From Gammaproteobacteria bacterium (GTDB lineage Bacteria > Pseudomonadota > Gammaproteobacteria > Steroidobacterales > Steroidobacteraceae): a stretch of 64,000 nucleotides of DNA. A program made the translations under genes and the position numbers. How positions within the stretch are numbered: the stretch's first letter is position 1; the number at the start of each line of letters is the position of its first letter. The stretch lies in assembly GCA_028293765.1 (NCBI GenBank), contig JAQGOG010000067.1, positions 1 to 64,000 of the forward strand, read 5' to 3'. This document shows, piece by piece, positions 1 through 8,784 of this stretch. The notes beneath the pieces were generated by a model that saw nothing but the letters and a program-made list of their open reading frames with translations, was not told where the DNA came from and ran no database searches.

Positions 1-159
1 GTTCTGTGGACGACGCTCGAGCTCGTGATGGATCTGTCGAACGGCCGCTACCTGGCACTGGGCCTTCAGAACGAGGAGCCCAGATCGTATGACTTCACAA
101 TCAAGCGCACGGCGTCCGACTATCAGCCCAATGTGCTGCAGCAGAGAGGAGTCAGGTAG
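1..159 (+). CDS. DUF1329 family protein, C-terminal end (partial)
   Basis: The window opens inside an ORF in frame 1 that ends at TAG 157-159, leaving 53 residues. The tail contains SNGRYLALGLQNEE and ends in NVLQQRGVR. This resembles the C-terminus of DUF1329 proteins, predicted outer-membrane or periplasmic proteins of unknown function. The neighbours support the call, because DUF1329 genes are commonly found with a YCF48-type gene and an MMPL transporter, which follow here. The start lies outside the window. The assignment rests on the C-terminal pattern and context only. Confidence 0.7.
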   Translation, partial: VLWTTLELVMDLSNGRYLALGLQNEEPRSYDFTIKRTASDYQPNVLQQRGVR

Positions 160-220
160 AGTTGGGGCGCGCGGGAAGTCGAGCGCCCCCCTTGCACCGT
201 GCGGCAACGGGGCGGGTTCA

Positions 221-295
221 GGGATGACGTTAGCCGTCGCCCGCGCAGCAGGGCGGGAGCTGGGGATGACGTTAGCCGTGGCCCGCGCGGCGGGG
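221..295 (+). repeat. Imperfect 42-bp tandem duplication over a start codon
   Basis: The stretch beginning GGGATGACGTTAGCCGT at 221 recurs at 263 with period 42 and a few mismatches over about 33 bases. Each copy carries an in-frame ATG (224 and 266), so the ORF reads MTLAVARAAG twice. The second copy leads directly into the hydrophobic signal segment of the YCF48-like protein. Confidence 0.85.
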
Positions 296-1372
296 TGCGC
301 TGGTTTCTTCCTCCTCGGCGCCGTTGTTGACTCCCGCGCCCACGCCGAGTCCCCCGCCTTATCTTCCGAGCCGGCGCGCCTTGCGTCTCGGGCGCTACTG
401 ATTGCCCTGGCGTCGGCGGGAGAGCGGCTCGTGGCGGTTGGAGACCGCGGGCACATCCTATTGAGCGACGACAAGGGCCGCACCTGGGTGCAGTCCGAGA
501 GCGTGCCTACGCAAGTGTTGCTTACCGGCGTGTGCTTCGCCGACGCGCGCCGGGGGATCGCTGTCGGTCACGACGAAGTGATCCTGATTACCGAGGACGC
601 CGGGCTGACTTGGAAGCAGACCCATTACTCGCCCGAAGCGCAGCAGCCGCTGTTGGATGTGTGGTGCGGGCAGGGCGGCCGCGCGGTCGCGGTCGGTGCC
701 TACAGCGCGTATTTCAGCAGCGAGGATGGTGGCGCGACCTGGAAGGAGCGCAAGTTCGCGGCGCCGCCGGTGCGCACGCAACCCGTGCAAGCGGGGTCCG
801 CCGACAGCATCGGCGGTGGATTTCACCTGAATCGCATCGTGGCGTCCTCGCCCTCCCGGCTGTACATCGCGGCTGAAGCGGGCCACCTGTACCGCTCGGA
901 TGATGGCGGGGTCGACTGGGTCGAGCTCCCGTCTCCCTATGAAGGGTCCTTCTTTGGAGTGTTGCCGCTCGCTGGAGATGCTTTGTTGGCCTATGGCCTG
1001 CGCGGCAACCTGCTTAGATCCGAGGACGCGGGCCTCACTTGGCAGCGAATCCGGAGCGGGACCGTCGCCATGCTCGATGGCGGCGTGACGTTCGGTAATG
1101 GCGGGGCGCCCACCGCAGTGGCCGTCGTCGGACTGTCGGGAGTCGTGCTCGTCAGCTACGACGGCGGCAAGTCATTCGCGTTGCTGCAGCAGGATGACCG
1201 CAAAGGTCTTTCCGGGGTACTCGCGGTCGGTGCCGGCACACTCCTGACGGTTGGAGAGGGCGGAGCGAAGCTAATTATTTTACGTGCGGACTCCGTGGCC
1301 CGTGGTGTTCGCCCAGCGGTGGTTGCATCAGGCGTTGCGTCCGCCGCGATCGGCGTAGGCGACTCGCGGTGA
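266..1372 (+). CDS. YCF48/BNR-repeat periplasmic protein
   Basis: A 368-residue predicted exported beta-propeller. A signal peptide (hydrophobic core GFFLLGAVV, likely cleavage after AHA near residue 27) precedes repeated blades of the form SxDxGxTW, for example LSDDKGRTW, ITEDAGLTW and SSEDGGATW. This is the pattern of the YCF48/photosystem II assembly factor HCF136-like family. The biochemical role of the bacterial members is unknown. ATG 266 was chosen because GGGAG lies about 8 nt upstream and it gives a normal-length signal peptide; ATG 224, in the first copy of a tandem duplication, is an alternative. The stop overlaps the GTG start of the next gene by 4 bp, so the transporter is probably translationally coupled. 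Confidence 0.85.
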   Translation: MTLAVARAAGCAGFFLLGAVVDSRAHAESPALSSEPARLASRALLIALASAGERLVAVGDRGHILLSDDKGRTWVQSESVPTQVLLTGVCFADARRGIAVGHDEVILITEDAGLTWKQTHYSPEAQQPLLDVWCGQGGRAVAVGAYSAYFSSEDGGATWKERKFAAPPVRTQPVQAGSADSIGGGFHLNRIVASSPSRLYIAAEAGHLYRSDDGGVDWVELPSPYEGSFFGVLPLAGDALLAYGLRGNLLRSEDAGLTWQRIRSGTVAMLDGGVTFGNGGAPTAVAVVGLSGVVLVSYDGGKSFALLQQDDRKGLSGVLAVGAGTLLTVGEGGAKLIILRADSVARGVRPAVVASGVASAAIGVGDSR

Positions 1373-3780
1373 GCGCGACGAGCGGGAGTGTCGTTATCGC
1401 TCGTCTCGAGCGGCTCATATTCGGTCACCGCACGCTCATTCTCGTTTTATTCTCGCTCATTACTGCCGCAATGCTCATTGTGGCGGTACGCGGTCTGCAC
1501 ATCGACGCGTCGTTCACGAAGCAGTTGCCGACGCAGCATGAGTACATGCGCACTTACCTGGACCGGAACGTCGCCGAGTTTCGGGGCGCTAATCGCGTGT
1601 TGATCGCCTTGGTGGCGCGCGACGGCAATATGTTCTCGCCGGATTTCTTCAATGCGCTCCGTAAGGCGACCGACGAAGTCATCGTCATGGACGGCATCGA
1701 CCGCGGGAGTGTGCAATCGCTGTTCACGCCTAACGTTCGTTACCTCGAAGTCGTTGAGGACGGCATCGAAGCGGGCAACGTCATTCCTGCCGACTTCACG
1801 CCGACGCCGGAGGGGATGGCTCGCGTTCGCGACAACATCCTCAAGGCTGGAATCGTCGGCCGGCTGGTGGCGAACGACTTCTCGGGCGCGCTCGTGAGTG
1901 CGATCGTTCTCGAGCAGGACGCGAAGGGACACCCGGTCGATCCGATACGCGTAGCTCACGACCTCGAGCAGAAGGTTCGCGAGCGAATTCGCGGATCGTC
2001 GATGAGCCTACATGGGGCTGCCGCCGGGACGGCCATTGATGCCAACGTTGGACCCGGTGTCGAAGTCCACATCATAGGGTTCGCGAAGGTGATGGGCGAC
2101 ATCGCGGACGGCGCGCTATCCGTAGTGCTGTTCGCGGTCATCACGCTGGTGCTCACGCTGCTAGCTGTATGGGTGTACTGCCTGTCGTTGCGGGTAGCGC
2201 TAGTGCCCGTGGTCTGCTCCGTCATTGCCGTTGTCTGGCAGCTCGGCGTGCTCGTGCTGCTGGGCTACGGCATCGATCCTCTGGGCTTGCTCGTGCCGTT
2301 CCTGATTTTCGCGATCGGCGTGAGTCACGGAGTGCAGAAGATCAGCGCCATCGGTCACGCGGCGCTCGTGGGAACGGATTGCGTGGAGGCCGCGCGCCGC
2401 ACGTTCCGGCAGCTGCTCGTGCCGGCGATCATTGCGCTGCTTGCCGACCTCGTGGGTTTCATCACTATTCTGCTCATCCCAGTGGAGGTCATTCGGGAGA
2501 TGGCGATCACCGCGAGCATCGGGGTTGCAATCGTCATTCTGACCGATCTCGTCCTTCTCCCGGTGCTGGTCTCCTACATCAGCTTCGACCCTGCGTATCG
2601 AGCCCGCGTCGAGCGGCGGCACAGAAGGCTCGCCGGACTCTGGCGCCGAGTGGCGCAGATTACGAGCCGCGGCCCGGCTCTTCTCATCATCGCCAGCGCT
2701 ATGGTGCTCGCACTTCTGGGCTGGTGGAAAGGCCGCGAGACACCGATCGGTGACACGCAGGCGGGCGTGCCCGAGCTGCGCCCGCATTCACGCTATAACC
2801 TCGACAGCGACGTCATCACCTCGAAATTCTCGATCGGTGTCGATGTGCTGACCGTCATCGTGGAGTCCAAGGAGCCGATCTGTGTGAGTCATGACCTGAT
2901 GACCGCGGTCGACCGCTTCGGATGGCACATGCAGAACATTGAGGGCGTGCAGGACGTTCTCACGCTACCGTTCGTCGCCAAGATCGCGATTGCCGGGTGG
3001 AACGAGGGCAGCCTCAAGTGGCGCAGCATTCCGCGGGAGCAGGCGCAGCTCACCCAATCGACGCGTTACATCGAAACGAGCACCGGCCTGTTGAACGCCG
3101 ATTGCAACGCCGTCCCTGTGATGCTGTTCCTCACCGACCACAGGGCCGGAACGATCGAACGGGTGATCGCTGCAGTGAAGCGCTGGCGCACGGAGAATCC
3201 CAGCGCCGGGGCAAAGTTCGAGTTGGCCACTGGCAACGTGGGCGCCATGGCGGCCACCAACGAGACCGTCAAGGCCAAGGAGTTCTGGATCCTCGCCGGC
3301 GTCTTCGCCACCGTCATCGTCATGTGCCTGGTCACTTTCCGCTCGCTGCTGGGCACGATTCTGGTAGTGCTGCCGCTCGCGCTGGTATCGGTACTCGTAT
3401 ACGCCGTAATGGCCATCGTCGGTATCGGCCTCAAGGTATCCACGTTGCCGATGGTCGCCCTCGGCGCCGGCATCGGCGTGGACTACGGCATCTATCTCTT
3501 CAGCCGCATGCAGGAATTCCTGCGTCAAGGCCTCCCGGTCAAAGACGCTTACGAGCGCACGCTGCGCGTCACGGGTGCCAGCATCATCGTCACCGGCATC
3601 ACGCTCGCCATCGGCGTAGCTACATGGGTGTTCTCACCTTTGAAGTTCCAGGCCGACATCGGCGTCATGCTCACTTTCATGTTCCTCGTCAACATGCTCG
3701 CAGCCATCATTCTTCTACCGGCATTGGCGACCTGGCTCATTCGCCCTGTTGCTTGTGCGCCTGCGGTCGCGGCCAGCTAG
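1369..3780 (+). CDS. MMPL/RND-superfamily transporter
   Basis: An 803-residue inner-membrane protein with the duplicated RND layout: one N-terminal TM helix, a periplasmic loop, a five-helix bundle (about residues 240-410), then a second copy of the same arrangement ending near residue 795. Transmembrane acidic patterns such as GAGIGVDYGIYLFSR (second half) match MMPL proteins, which export lipids or other hydrophobic compounds. At about 800 residues it is shorter than tripartite efflux RND pumps (around 1,000), as expected for MMPL. The start is GTG 1369, overlapping the YCF48-like gene. Substrate is unknown; linkage to DUF1329 and YCF48 suggests one envelope transport unit. Confidence 0.9.
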   Translation: MSATSGSVVIARLERLIFGHRTLILVLFSLITAAMLIVAVRGLHIDASFTKQLPTQHEYMRTYLDRNVAEFRGANRVLIALVARDGNMFSPDFFNALRKATDEVIVMDGIDRGSVQSLFTPNVRYLEVVEDGIEAGNVIPADFTPTPEGMARVRDNILKAGIVGRLVANDFSGALVSAIVLEQDAKGHPVDPIRVAHDLEQKVRERIRGSSMSLHGAAAGTAIDANVGPGVEVHIIGFAKVMGDIADGALSVVLFAVITLVLTLLAVWVYCLSLRVALVPVVCSVIAVVWQLGVLVLLGYGIDPLGLLVPFLIFAIGVSHGVQKISAIGHAALVGTDCVEAARRTFRQLLVPAIIALLADLVGFITILLIPVEVIREMAITASIGVAIVILTDLVLLPVLVSYISFDPAYRARVERRHRRLAGLWRRVAQITSRGPALLIIASAMVLALLGWWKGRETPIGDTQAGVPELRPHSRYNLDSDVITSKFSIGVDVLTVIVESKEPICVSHDLMTAVDRFGWHMQNIEGVQDVLTLPFVAKIAIAGWNEGSLKWRSIPREQAQLTQSTRYIETSTGLLNADCNAVPVMLFLTDHRAGTIERVIAAVKRWRTENPSAGAKFELATGNVGAMAATNETVKAKEFWILAGVFATVIVMCLVTFRSLLGTILVVLPLALVSVLVYAVMAIVGIGLKVSTLPMVALGAGIGVDYGIYLFSRMQEFLRQGLPVKDAYERTLRVTGASIIVTGITLAIGVATWVFSPLKFQADIGVMLTFMFLVNMLAAIILLPALATWLIRPVACAPAVAAS

Positions 3781-3935
3781 TCTCCGAACCATGCGTGCGC
3801 TGTTCCGAGGTGTTACGGACGTCCTCGGACGCGCGATGCCGCGGATATGCGGATAGCGCGCGAACTTGCGTCGTGACGCCGTCGCGGGCCTACTATTGCC
3901 GGGTCGGGATTCGCCGACAGTGAAATGGCTGCCCC

Positions 3936-5360
3936 ATGAACGTCGAAGACTTTCGTCGCATCGGTCACGAGCTGATTGATTGGATAGCGGACTACCGCGA
4001 GAAGGCCTATGGGGGCGAATTCCCGGTGATGACACGGGTGGCGCCGGGTGCGGTCAAGGCGGAGCTGCCTGCGGCGCCGCCGGATGCGCCGGAGCCTTTC
4101 GATGCGGTCATGAGGGATCTGAATAACGTCATCGTGCCCGCTTGCACGCACTTTCAGGATCCGCGGTTCTTCGGTTATTTCCCCGCCAACAGCTCCCTGT
4201 CGGCGGTGCTCGGCGACTATGTGAGCACAGGTCTCGCGCAGCTCGGACTCAACTGGCAGGCGAGTCCCGCACTGACGGAGCTGGAAGAGGTCACGGTCGA
4301 CTGGCTGCGGCAGATGTTGGACTTGTCGGCGGCGTGGAGCGGCGTGATTCAGGACACCGCATCGACGACGACACTCGTTGCGCTTTTGTGCGCGCGTGAG
4401 CGAGCCACGAACTACGGTGCCGCCCGCGGCGGCCTGCAGGAGAGCGAGCAGCCGCTCGTTGTTTATGCCTCCAGCCAGAGCCACAGTTCGGTCGACAAAG
4501 CCGCGTTGCTGGCTGGTTTTGGACGCAACAACTTACGTGTCGTACCTGTGAACGATTGCTACGCCATGCGCGCGGATGCGCTGGACGAAGCCATCAGGGC
4601 TGACCGCGCGCGCGGCCTCAAACCGTGTGCGGTCGTTGCGACGACCGGCTCGACCGCGACGACCGCCCTCGATCCTCTGGCAGACATCGCCAAGGTGGCC
4701 AAGGCGCATGGGCTGTGGATGCACGTCGATGCGGCAATGGCCGGGTCGGCGATGATCCTGCCGGAGTGCCGTCAGATGTGGGACGGTGTCGAGCAAGCCG
4801 ATTCGCTCGTCATCAATCCCCACAAGTGGCTCGGCGCTTCGTTCGATGCTTCCGTGTATTTCGTGCGCGACCCTGAACATCTGGTTCGGGTCATGTCGAC
4901 GAACCCGAGTTACCTGCGCACGGCGGCGGACTCCCGGGTGAAAAACTTCCGCGACTGGGGCATTCCCCTGGGCCGACGCTTCCGCGCGCTGAAGTTATGG
5001 TTCCTGATCCGCGAGCAGGGCGTGAGTGGCCTGCAAGCACGCATTCGCCGAGACATCGGGCACGCCCAGTGGTTCGCCACTCAGGTCGACGCCGCTCCCG
5101 CCTGGAAGCGAGTGGCGCCCGCGCCGCTGCAAACAGTTTGCGTACGTCACGAACTACCCGGTCTGAGCGACGATGCGCTGGACACGCACACCCTGGCCTG
5201 GGTCCGCCGCATCAATGAATCCGGCCAAGCCTATCTCACCCCCGCGATGCTCGACGGGCGCTGGATGGTCAGAGTTTCATTCGGCGTCGAGACGACCGAG
5301 CACGAACACGTGGTGCAGCTCTGGAAGCTGATGCAAGACCAGGCCGAAGGGGGAGCCTAA
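3936..5360 (+). CDS. PLP-dependent group II decarboxylase (aromatic amino acid type)
   Basis: A 474-residue fold-type I PLP enzyme resembling aromatic-L-amino-acid decarboxylase. Visible features are FFGYFPANSS (substrate-pocket loop, about 78-87), QSHSSVDKA with the ring-stacking His183, HVDAAMAGSA with Asp265 binding the pyridine nitrogen, and NPHKWL with the Schiff-base Lys297. The loop before IPLGRRFRALK reads VKNFRDWG, placing Phe338 where decarboxylases such as human AADC have the catalytic Tyr (DYRHWQIPLGRRF). In plant enzymes this change produces aldehyde synthases, so simple decarboxylation should not be assumed. The natural substrate is unknown. The gene stands alone on the plus strand and overlaps the convergent DUF2214 gene by 4 bp. 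Confidence 0.88.
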   Translation: MNVEDFRRIGHELIDWIADYREKAYGGEFPVMTRVAPGAVKAELPAAPPDAPEPFDAVMRDLNNVIVPACTHFQDPRFFGYFPANSSLSAVLGDYVSTGLAQLGLNWQASPALTELEEVTVDWLRQMLDLSAAWSGVIQDTASTTTLVALLCARERATNYGAARGGLQESEQPLVVYASSQSHSSVDKAALLAGFGRNNLRVVPVNDCYAMRADALDEAIRADRARGLKPCAVVATTGSTATTALDPLADIAKVAKAHGLWMHVDAAMAGSAMILPECRQMWDGVEQADSLVINPHKWLGASFDASVYFVRDPEHLVRVMSTNPSYLRTAADSRVKNFRDWGIPLGRRFRALKLWFLIREQGVSGLQARIRRDIGHAQWFATQVDAAPAWKRVAPAPLQTVCVRHELPGLSDDALDTHTLAWVRRINESGQAYLTPAMLDGRWMVRVSFGVETTEHEHVVQLWKLMQDQAEGGA

Positions 5361-5827
5361 CCCGATCGCCCGCCGAAATAGCCAAACCCGCGCGCCATCA
5401 GCGGTGCGCAGAACAAAATCACCACGATCCCCGTGAGCTCGAGCATCAGGCACATCCGGGCGCGGCGGATCTGCGCTGCCGACATTTCCGGCGTGCCGCC
5501 TTCCCGGAGCGCCTTGCTCCACGACAGAAACAGCACGGTCGGATAGATCGAGATCACACTCGCGGCCACGAACGCGATGAGCTTGGTGAGAAAGAAGGCA
5601 TTGGCGAAGTAGTAACCCGCGCCCTTCTCGAAGTAGATCGCCCGCAGCAAGCCGACCACGAGCAACACGGTCGCGGCGCTGCCGAAGACCCTATCGGTGC
5701 GCTGGATTCTGCGCGCCTGCACGCTGGTCAGTGGCGGCTTGAACATCGTGACTTCGACAGCCAGCGCGCTCACCAGGGTGAACGCGGCCAAGTGATGCGC
5801 AAACGCCATTACGGCGGGCAGATACAT
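5357..5827 (-). CDS. DUF2214 family membrane protein
   Basis: A 156-residue protein with about four predicted TM helices: residues 5-25, 50-65, 75-100 and 130-150. The opening MYLPAVMAFAHHLAAF with paired histidines, followed by RTDRVFGSAATVLLVVGLLR, matches the DUF2214 family, whose function is unknown. The conserved membrane histidines could bind a cofactor, but that is inference. GGAGG lies about 6 nt upstream of the ATG at 5827. It overlaps the stop of the convergent decarboxylase gene by 4 bp. Confidence 0.8.
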   Translation of the reverse strand: MYLPAVMAFAHHLAAFTLVSALAVEVTMFKPPLTSVQARRIQRTDRVFGSAATVLLVVGLLRAIYFEKGAGYYFANAFFLTKLIAFVAASVISIYPTVLFLSWSKALREGGTPEMSAAQIRRARMCLMLELTGIVVILFCAPLMARGFGYFGGRSG

Positions 5828-5876
5828 TGCAACCTCCTGTCAGGCACGGGATCAGACGCGATCTGACCCATTCCGT

Positions 5877-6302
5877 TCAATCATGCCAGCGCACCTGCTT
5901 GCGCCGCTGCTTGGTCCGCTGCTGGTGGACCTTGCCCTCCAGCCGCCGCTCGCGAGACGCCTTGGTGGGCTTCGTGGCCTTGCGCGTTTTGGGTGCAACG
6001 AGTGCGCGCCGGATGAGGTCCGCGAGCCGCTCGAGCGCTTCGCGGCGATTGTGGTCCTGCGAGCGCTGGTTCCTGGCAATGATGAGGATCGCGCCTTCGT
6101 CCGTGAACCGGCGTCCCGCCAGCACCCGCAGGCGGTTCTTGACGGCATCCGACAGCGCGGTGCTGCCCGCCATGTCGAACCGCAACTGCACGGCGGAGGA
6201 GACCTTGTTGACGTTCTGGCCGCCTGGTCCGGACGCACGCACGAAAGCGAACGACAAGTCGCTGTCGGGGATCACGACACCCGGAGACACCTCAAGAGCC
6301 AT
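5877..6302 (-). CDS. arfB: Alternative ribosome-rescue factor ArfB (YaeJ)
   Basis: A 141-residue peptidyl-tRNA hydrolase of the release-factor superfamily. It carries the catalytic GGQ motif in ASGPGGQNVNKVSSAVQLRF (about residues 28-47). It ends in a basic tail (about 100-141) rich in Arg and Lys. In ArfB this tail enters the empty mRNA channel of stalled ribosomes, allowing GGQ to release the nascent chain. Length and layout agree with E. coli ArfB (140 aa). It is probably a monocistronic rescue gene. Confidence 0.93.
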   Translation of the reverse strand: MALEVSPGVVIPDSDLSFAFVRASGPGGQNVNKVSSAVQLRFDMAGSTALSDAVKNRLRVLAGRRFTDEGAILIIARNQRSQDHNRREALERLADLIRRALVAPKTRKATKPTKASRERRLEGKVHQQRTKQRRKQVRWHD

Positions 6303-6364
6303 GTTAAGAGACCGTCCGGCTAAGAGTGCGCGATGCGCGCGTAGCGGGCGACATCACGAGGCAC

Positions 6365-7744
6365 CTAGTCCTCGCCGCCGAGGGGATCGCCGCCAGGCGG
6401 CTTCGTGCCGCCCTGTCCGCGAGTGACAGTAAGTGCCGGTGCGCGATCCAGCATGCGCAGCTCCCGCTGCGCGACCGGGATCTTGACGCCGTTGGCGCGG
6501 AAGATCTTCCAGATCGCGCGATTCACATCCGAGCGGACATTGTTGACACCGTTCATCGGGTCCGCGATCCAGAAGCGCACTTCGATGCGCATTCCGTAGT
6601 CCTCGAAGGCCATGAGCCGGGTTACCGGCGGCGGGTCCTTAAGGATGCGCGGATGGTGCTCGACCGCCTCGAAGAGCAGCTTGAGTGCGACCTCGGGATC
6701 GTCGTCGTAGCTCACCATGACCGGCAGCCGGATGCGCACCCGCTGATCCGAGTAACTCCAGTTGATCACCGAGTTCGTGATGAGGTTCTGGTTTGGCACC
6801 AGCGTTTCGACGCCGTCACGGTCACGGACGACGACATAGCGGCCGCGCAGCTCCTGCACCCAGCCGAAGTTTTCCGTGCTGGTCCCCGTATGTCCGGTGA
6901 AGCTGATGACGTCCCCTGGCTTGATGGACTTGTCCATCAGGAGCACGAAGCCGCTCACGAAATTGCTGGCGATCGACTGCAGGCCGAAGCCGAGCCCCAG
7001 GCCGATGGCACCGGTCAGCACGTTCAGCGTCGTCACATCGACGCCCGCGGCGTTGATGCCGAGCATGATGCCGAGGCCGACGAGGAAGAAGTACGTGAAT
7101 TTCGAGATCCCGATGCGGGTCGAGACGGCCAGCTGGTCGAGTTTCATGACGCGACGCTCGAAAGCGCGTGCCACCAGGCTCGTCACCACCACGAACGCCG
7201 TGACGATCACCAGGCCCTTCATCAGGGCCCAGAGGCTGAACGTCTTGCCGGGGATGATGTTGATGCGGTTGAGGGTGGTTTCGACCTTGTCGAGCCAGCC
7301 GACCAGCGAGAATCCGATCGTCAGCCAGAGGACGAAGGTGATGCGGTTTTCCCAGGCACGGATCCACGAGTCCGGCCCGAGCATCACCCGCAGCAGGTAC
7401 ACGCCCAGTCGCACGAGGACCAGGGCCGTGGTGAGCTGCAAAGCGACATCAACCGCGGTCGTGGGGGTGCCCAGCATGGCGAGCACCGCGCGCACGATGA
7501 GCAGCACGATGAGCGCGACCAGGAAGGGCGCCAGGAGTACGGTTCCTTCCAACACCCGCAGCTGCCAGACGTCCTGGCGTCCCGGCCCCGAGTTCACGAG
7601 GTGATTTTTGTGCCACGTCCGCGCCACATGGGCGCCCGCGAGCGCAATGAGCCCGGCGAGGACGATTGCGATGACCTCGGTCAGGATCTGCGGCGACGTC
7701 AGCCTGAGAAAAACGCCTTTGAGGGCGCTGTCGGCGTTATCCAT
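6365..7744 (-). CDS. Mechanosensitive channel of the MscS family
   Basis: A 459-residue inner-membrane protein with about six hydrophobic helices in the first 250 residues. The pore helix signature GAIGLGLGFGLQSIASNFVS follows near residues 248-267, then the cytoplasmic beta domain starting DKSIKPGDVI. The Gly/Ala-patterned pore helix and following SNFVSG are typical of MscS. It is larger than E. coli MscS (286 aa) because of extra N-terminal helices. Such channels open on hypo-osmotic shock. Its ATG overlaps the stop of the DUF465 gene by 1 bp, suggesting co-translation. Confidence 0.92.
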   Translation of the reverse strand: MDNADSALKGVFLRLTSPQILTEVIAIVLAGLIALAGAHVARTWHKNHLVNSGPGRQDVWQLRVLEGTVLLAPFLVALIVLLIVRAVLAMLGTPTTAVDVALQLTTALVLVRLGVYLLRVMLGPDSWIRAWENRITFVLWLTIGFSLVGWLDKVETTLNRINIIPGKTFSLWALMKGLVIVTAFVVVTSLVARAFERRVMKLDQLAVSTRIGISKFTYFFLVGLGIMLGINAAGVDVTTLNVLTGAIGLGLGFGLQSIASNFVSGFVLLMDKSIKPGDVISFTGHTGTSTENFGWVQELRGRYVVVRDRDGVETLVPNQNLITNSVINWSYSDQRVRIRLPVMVSYDDDPEVALKLLFEAVEHHPRILKDPPPVTRLMAFEDYGMRIEVRFWIADPMNGVNNVRSDVNRAIWKIFRANGVKIPVAQRELRMLDRAPALTVTRGQGGTKPPGGDPLGGED

Positions 7745-7968
7745 CAGGCATTGAGATCCGGGATCAGCTCACTTTCCACACGCGTGATCTGGTCCTTCAG
7801 CATGAGCTTGCGTTTCTTCAGGCGTTTCAGCTGCAGCTCATCGGCGTGCATGTCGAGCGTCAGGCGAGAGATCACCTCGTCCAGATCACGATGCTCTATG
7901 CGCAGCTGCCGCAACTTTTCGACGTTGCGGAACAGCTCTCGGTCGACGTTGTCTTCGATTTCCGCCAT
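7744..7968 (-). CDS. YdcH/DUF465 family small protein
   Basis: A 74-residue, highly charged, helical protein. The pattern FRNVEKLRQLRIEHRDLDEV followed by LKRLKKRKLMLKDQI is typical of the DUF465 (YdcH) family, which forms short alpha-helical hairpins. Its function is unknown. It lies directly upstream of the MscS-family channel gene with a 1-bp overlap, so the two are probably one transcript. Confidence 0.85.
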   Translation of the reverse strand: MAEIEDNVDRELFRNVEKLRQLRIEHRDLDEVISRLTLDMHADELQLKRLKKRKLMLKDQITRVESELIPDLNA

Positions 7969-8103
7969 GGCGGGTAACGCCTGCGGGCTCCCATCGGCTC
8001 GGAATGGCCTGGATATACGGCGCCGGCCGCTAAATTGCGGCGGCCGTCAGGCGGTAGCTTAGCCGACCGGCGGCAACGGCGCCACGGGAGTTATGATACG
8101 CCC

Positions 8104-8784
8104 ATGTCAGCCGCCGCCGTTGAAAAGCCCGATTGGGGCCATATTGATACCGTTCTGCTCGATCTCGATGGAACGCTCCTCGACCTCGCGTTCGATAACC
8201 ATTTCTGGCTCGAGATCGTGCCCGCTGCCTATGCGGCGTCGCGGTTAACCACCGTTGATGTTGCGCGTATGCAGATAGCCCCCCGGTTTCGCGCCTGTGA
8301 GGGCACGCTGCCTTGGTATTGCATCGAGCACTGGAGCCGCGAGCTCGATCTGGACATCGCGGCGCTCAAGCGCGCCAACACGGCACGGATCGCCTGGCTG
8401 CCGGGCGCGCGGGAATTTCTCGGGCGGCTGCGGGCGAGCGGGAAAAGGCTGATTCTGCTGACGAACTCACATCCGCAGACCCTGCGGATCAAGGATGAGA
8501 AAACCGGCGTCCTGAACTATTTCGACGCCGCGTTCACTTCACACGAGTTCGGCGCACCCAAGGAAGCGGCGCATTTCTGGAAGGCCGTCCGAGCCGTGGA
8601 GCCGTTCGACCCCCGGCGGAGCCTCTTCGCCGACGATAGTCCGGCGGTGCTCCGTGCGGCACAAGGCGTCGGTAGCAGGTGGCTCTACGGCGTTCGTCGC
8701 CCCGACTCCTCGCAGGGCGCCCGTGACCACGACAATGTTTCCGTGGTTGATGCGGTTAGCGACCTCGTCCCCGAGCCTTGCTAG
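8104..8784 (+). CDS. yrfG: HAD-family GMP/IMP nucleotidase (YrfG-like)
   Basis: A 226-residue haloacid-dehalogenase phosphatase. HAD motif I is [15 protein letters not shown] (nucleophile Asp and general acid Asp), motif II is ILLTNSH, and the acidic motif IV is FADDSPAVL. The extended motif I and the Trp-Tyr-Cys segment ([10 protein letters not shown]) are like E. coli YrfG, which dephosphorylates GMP and IMP. ATG 8104 is chosen over an upstream in-frame start because it leaves the usual short N-terminus before motif I. The last 29 bp overlap the convergent rhlB gene. Confidence 0.87.
   Translation: MSAAAVEKPDWGHIDTVLLDLDGTLLDLAFDNHFWLEIVPAAYAASRLTTVDVARMQIAPRFRACEGTLPWYCIEHWSRELDLDIAALKRANTARIAWLPGAREFLGRLRASGKRLILLTNSHPQTLRIKDEKTGVLNYFDAAFTSHEFGAPKEAAHFWKAVRAVEPFDPRRSLFADDSPAVLRAAQGVGSRWLYGVRRPDSSQGARDHDNVSVVDAVSDLVPEPC

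Noticed and set aside
6326-8062. 578-codon plus-strand frame over the MscS and DUF465 genes
   Set aside because: It overlaps a clear channel gene on the other strand, and its product is His/Asp/Arg-rich, as expected from reverse reading of GC-rich genes.
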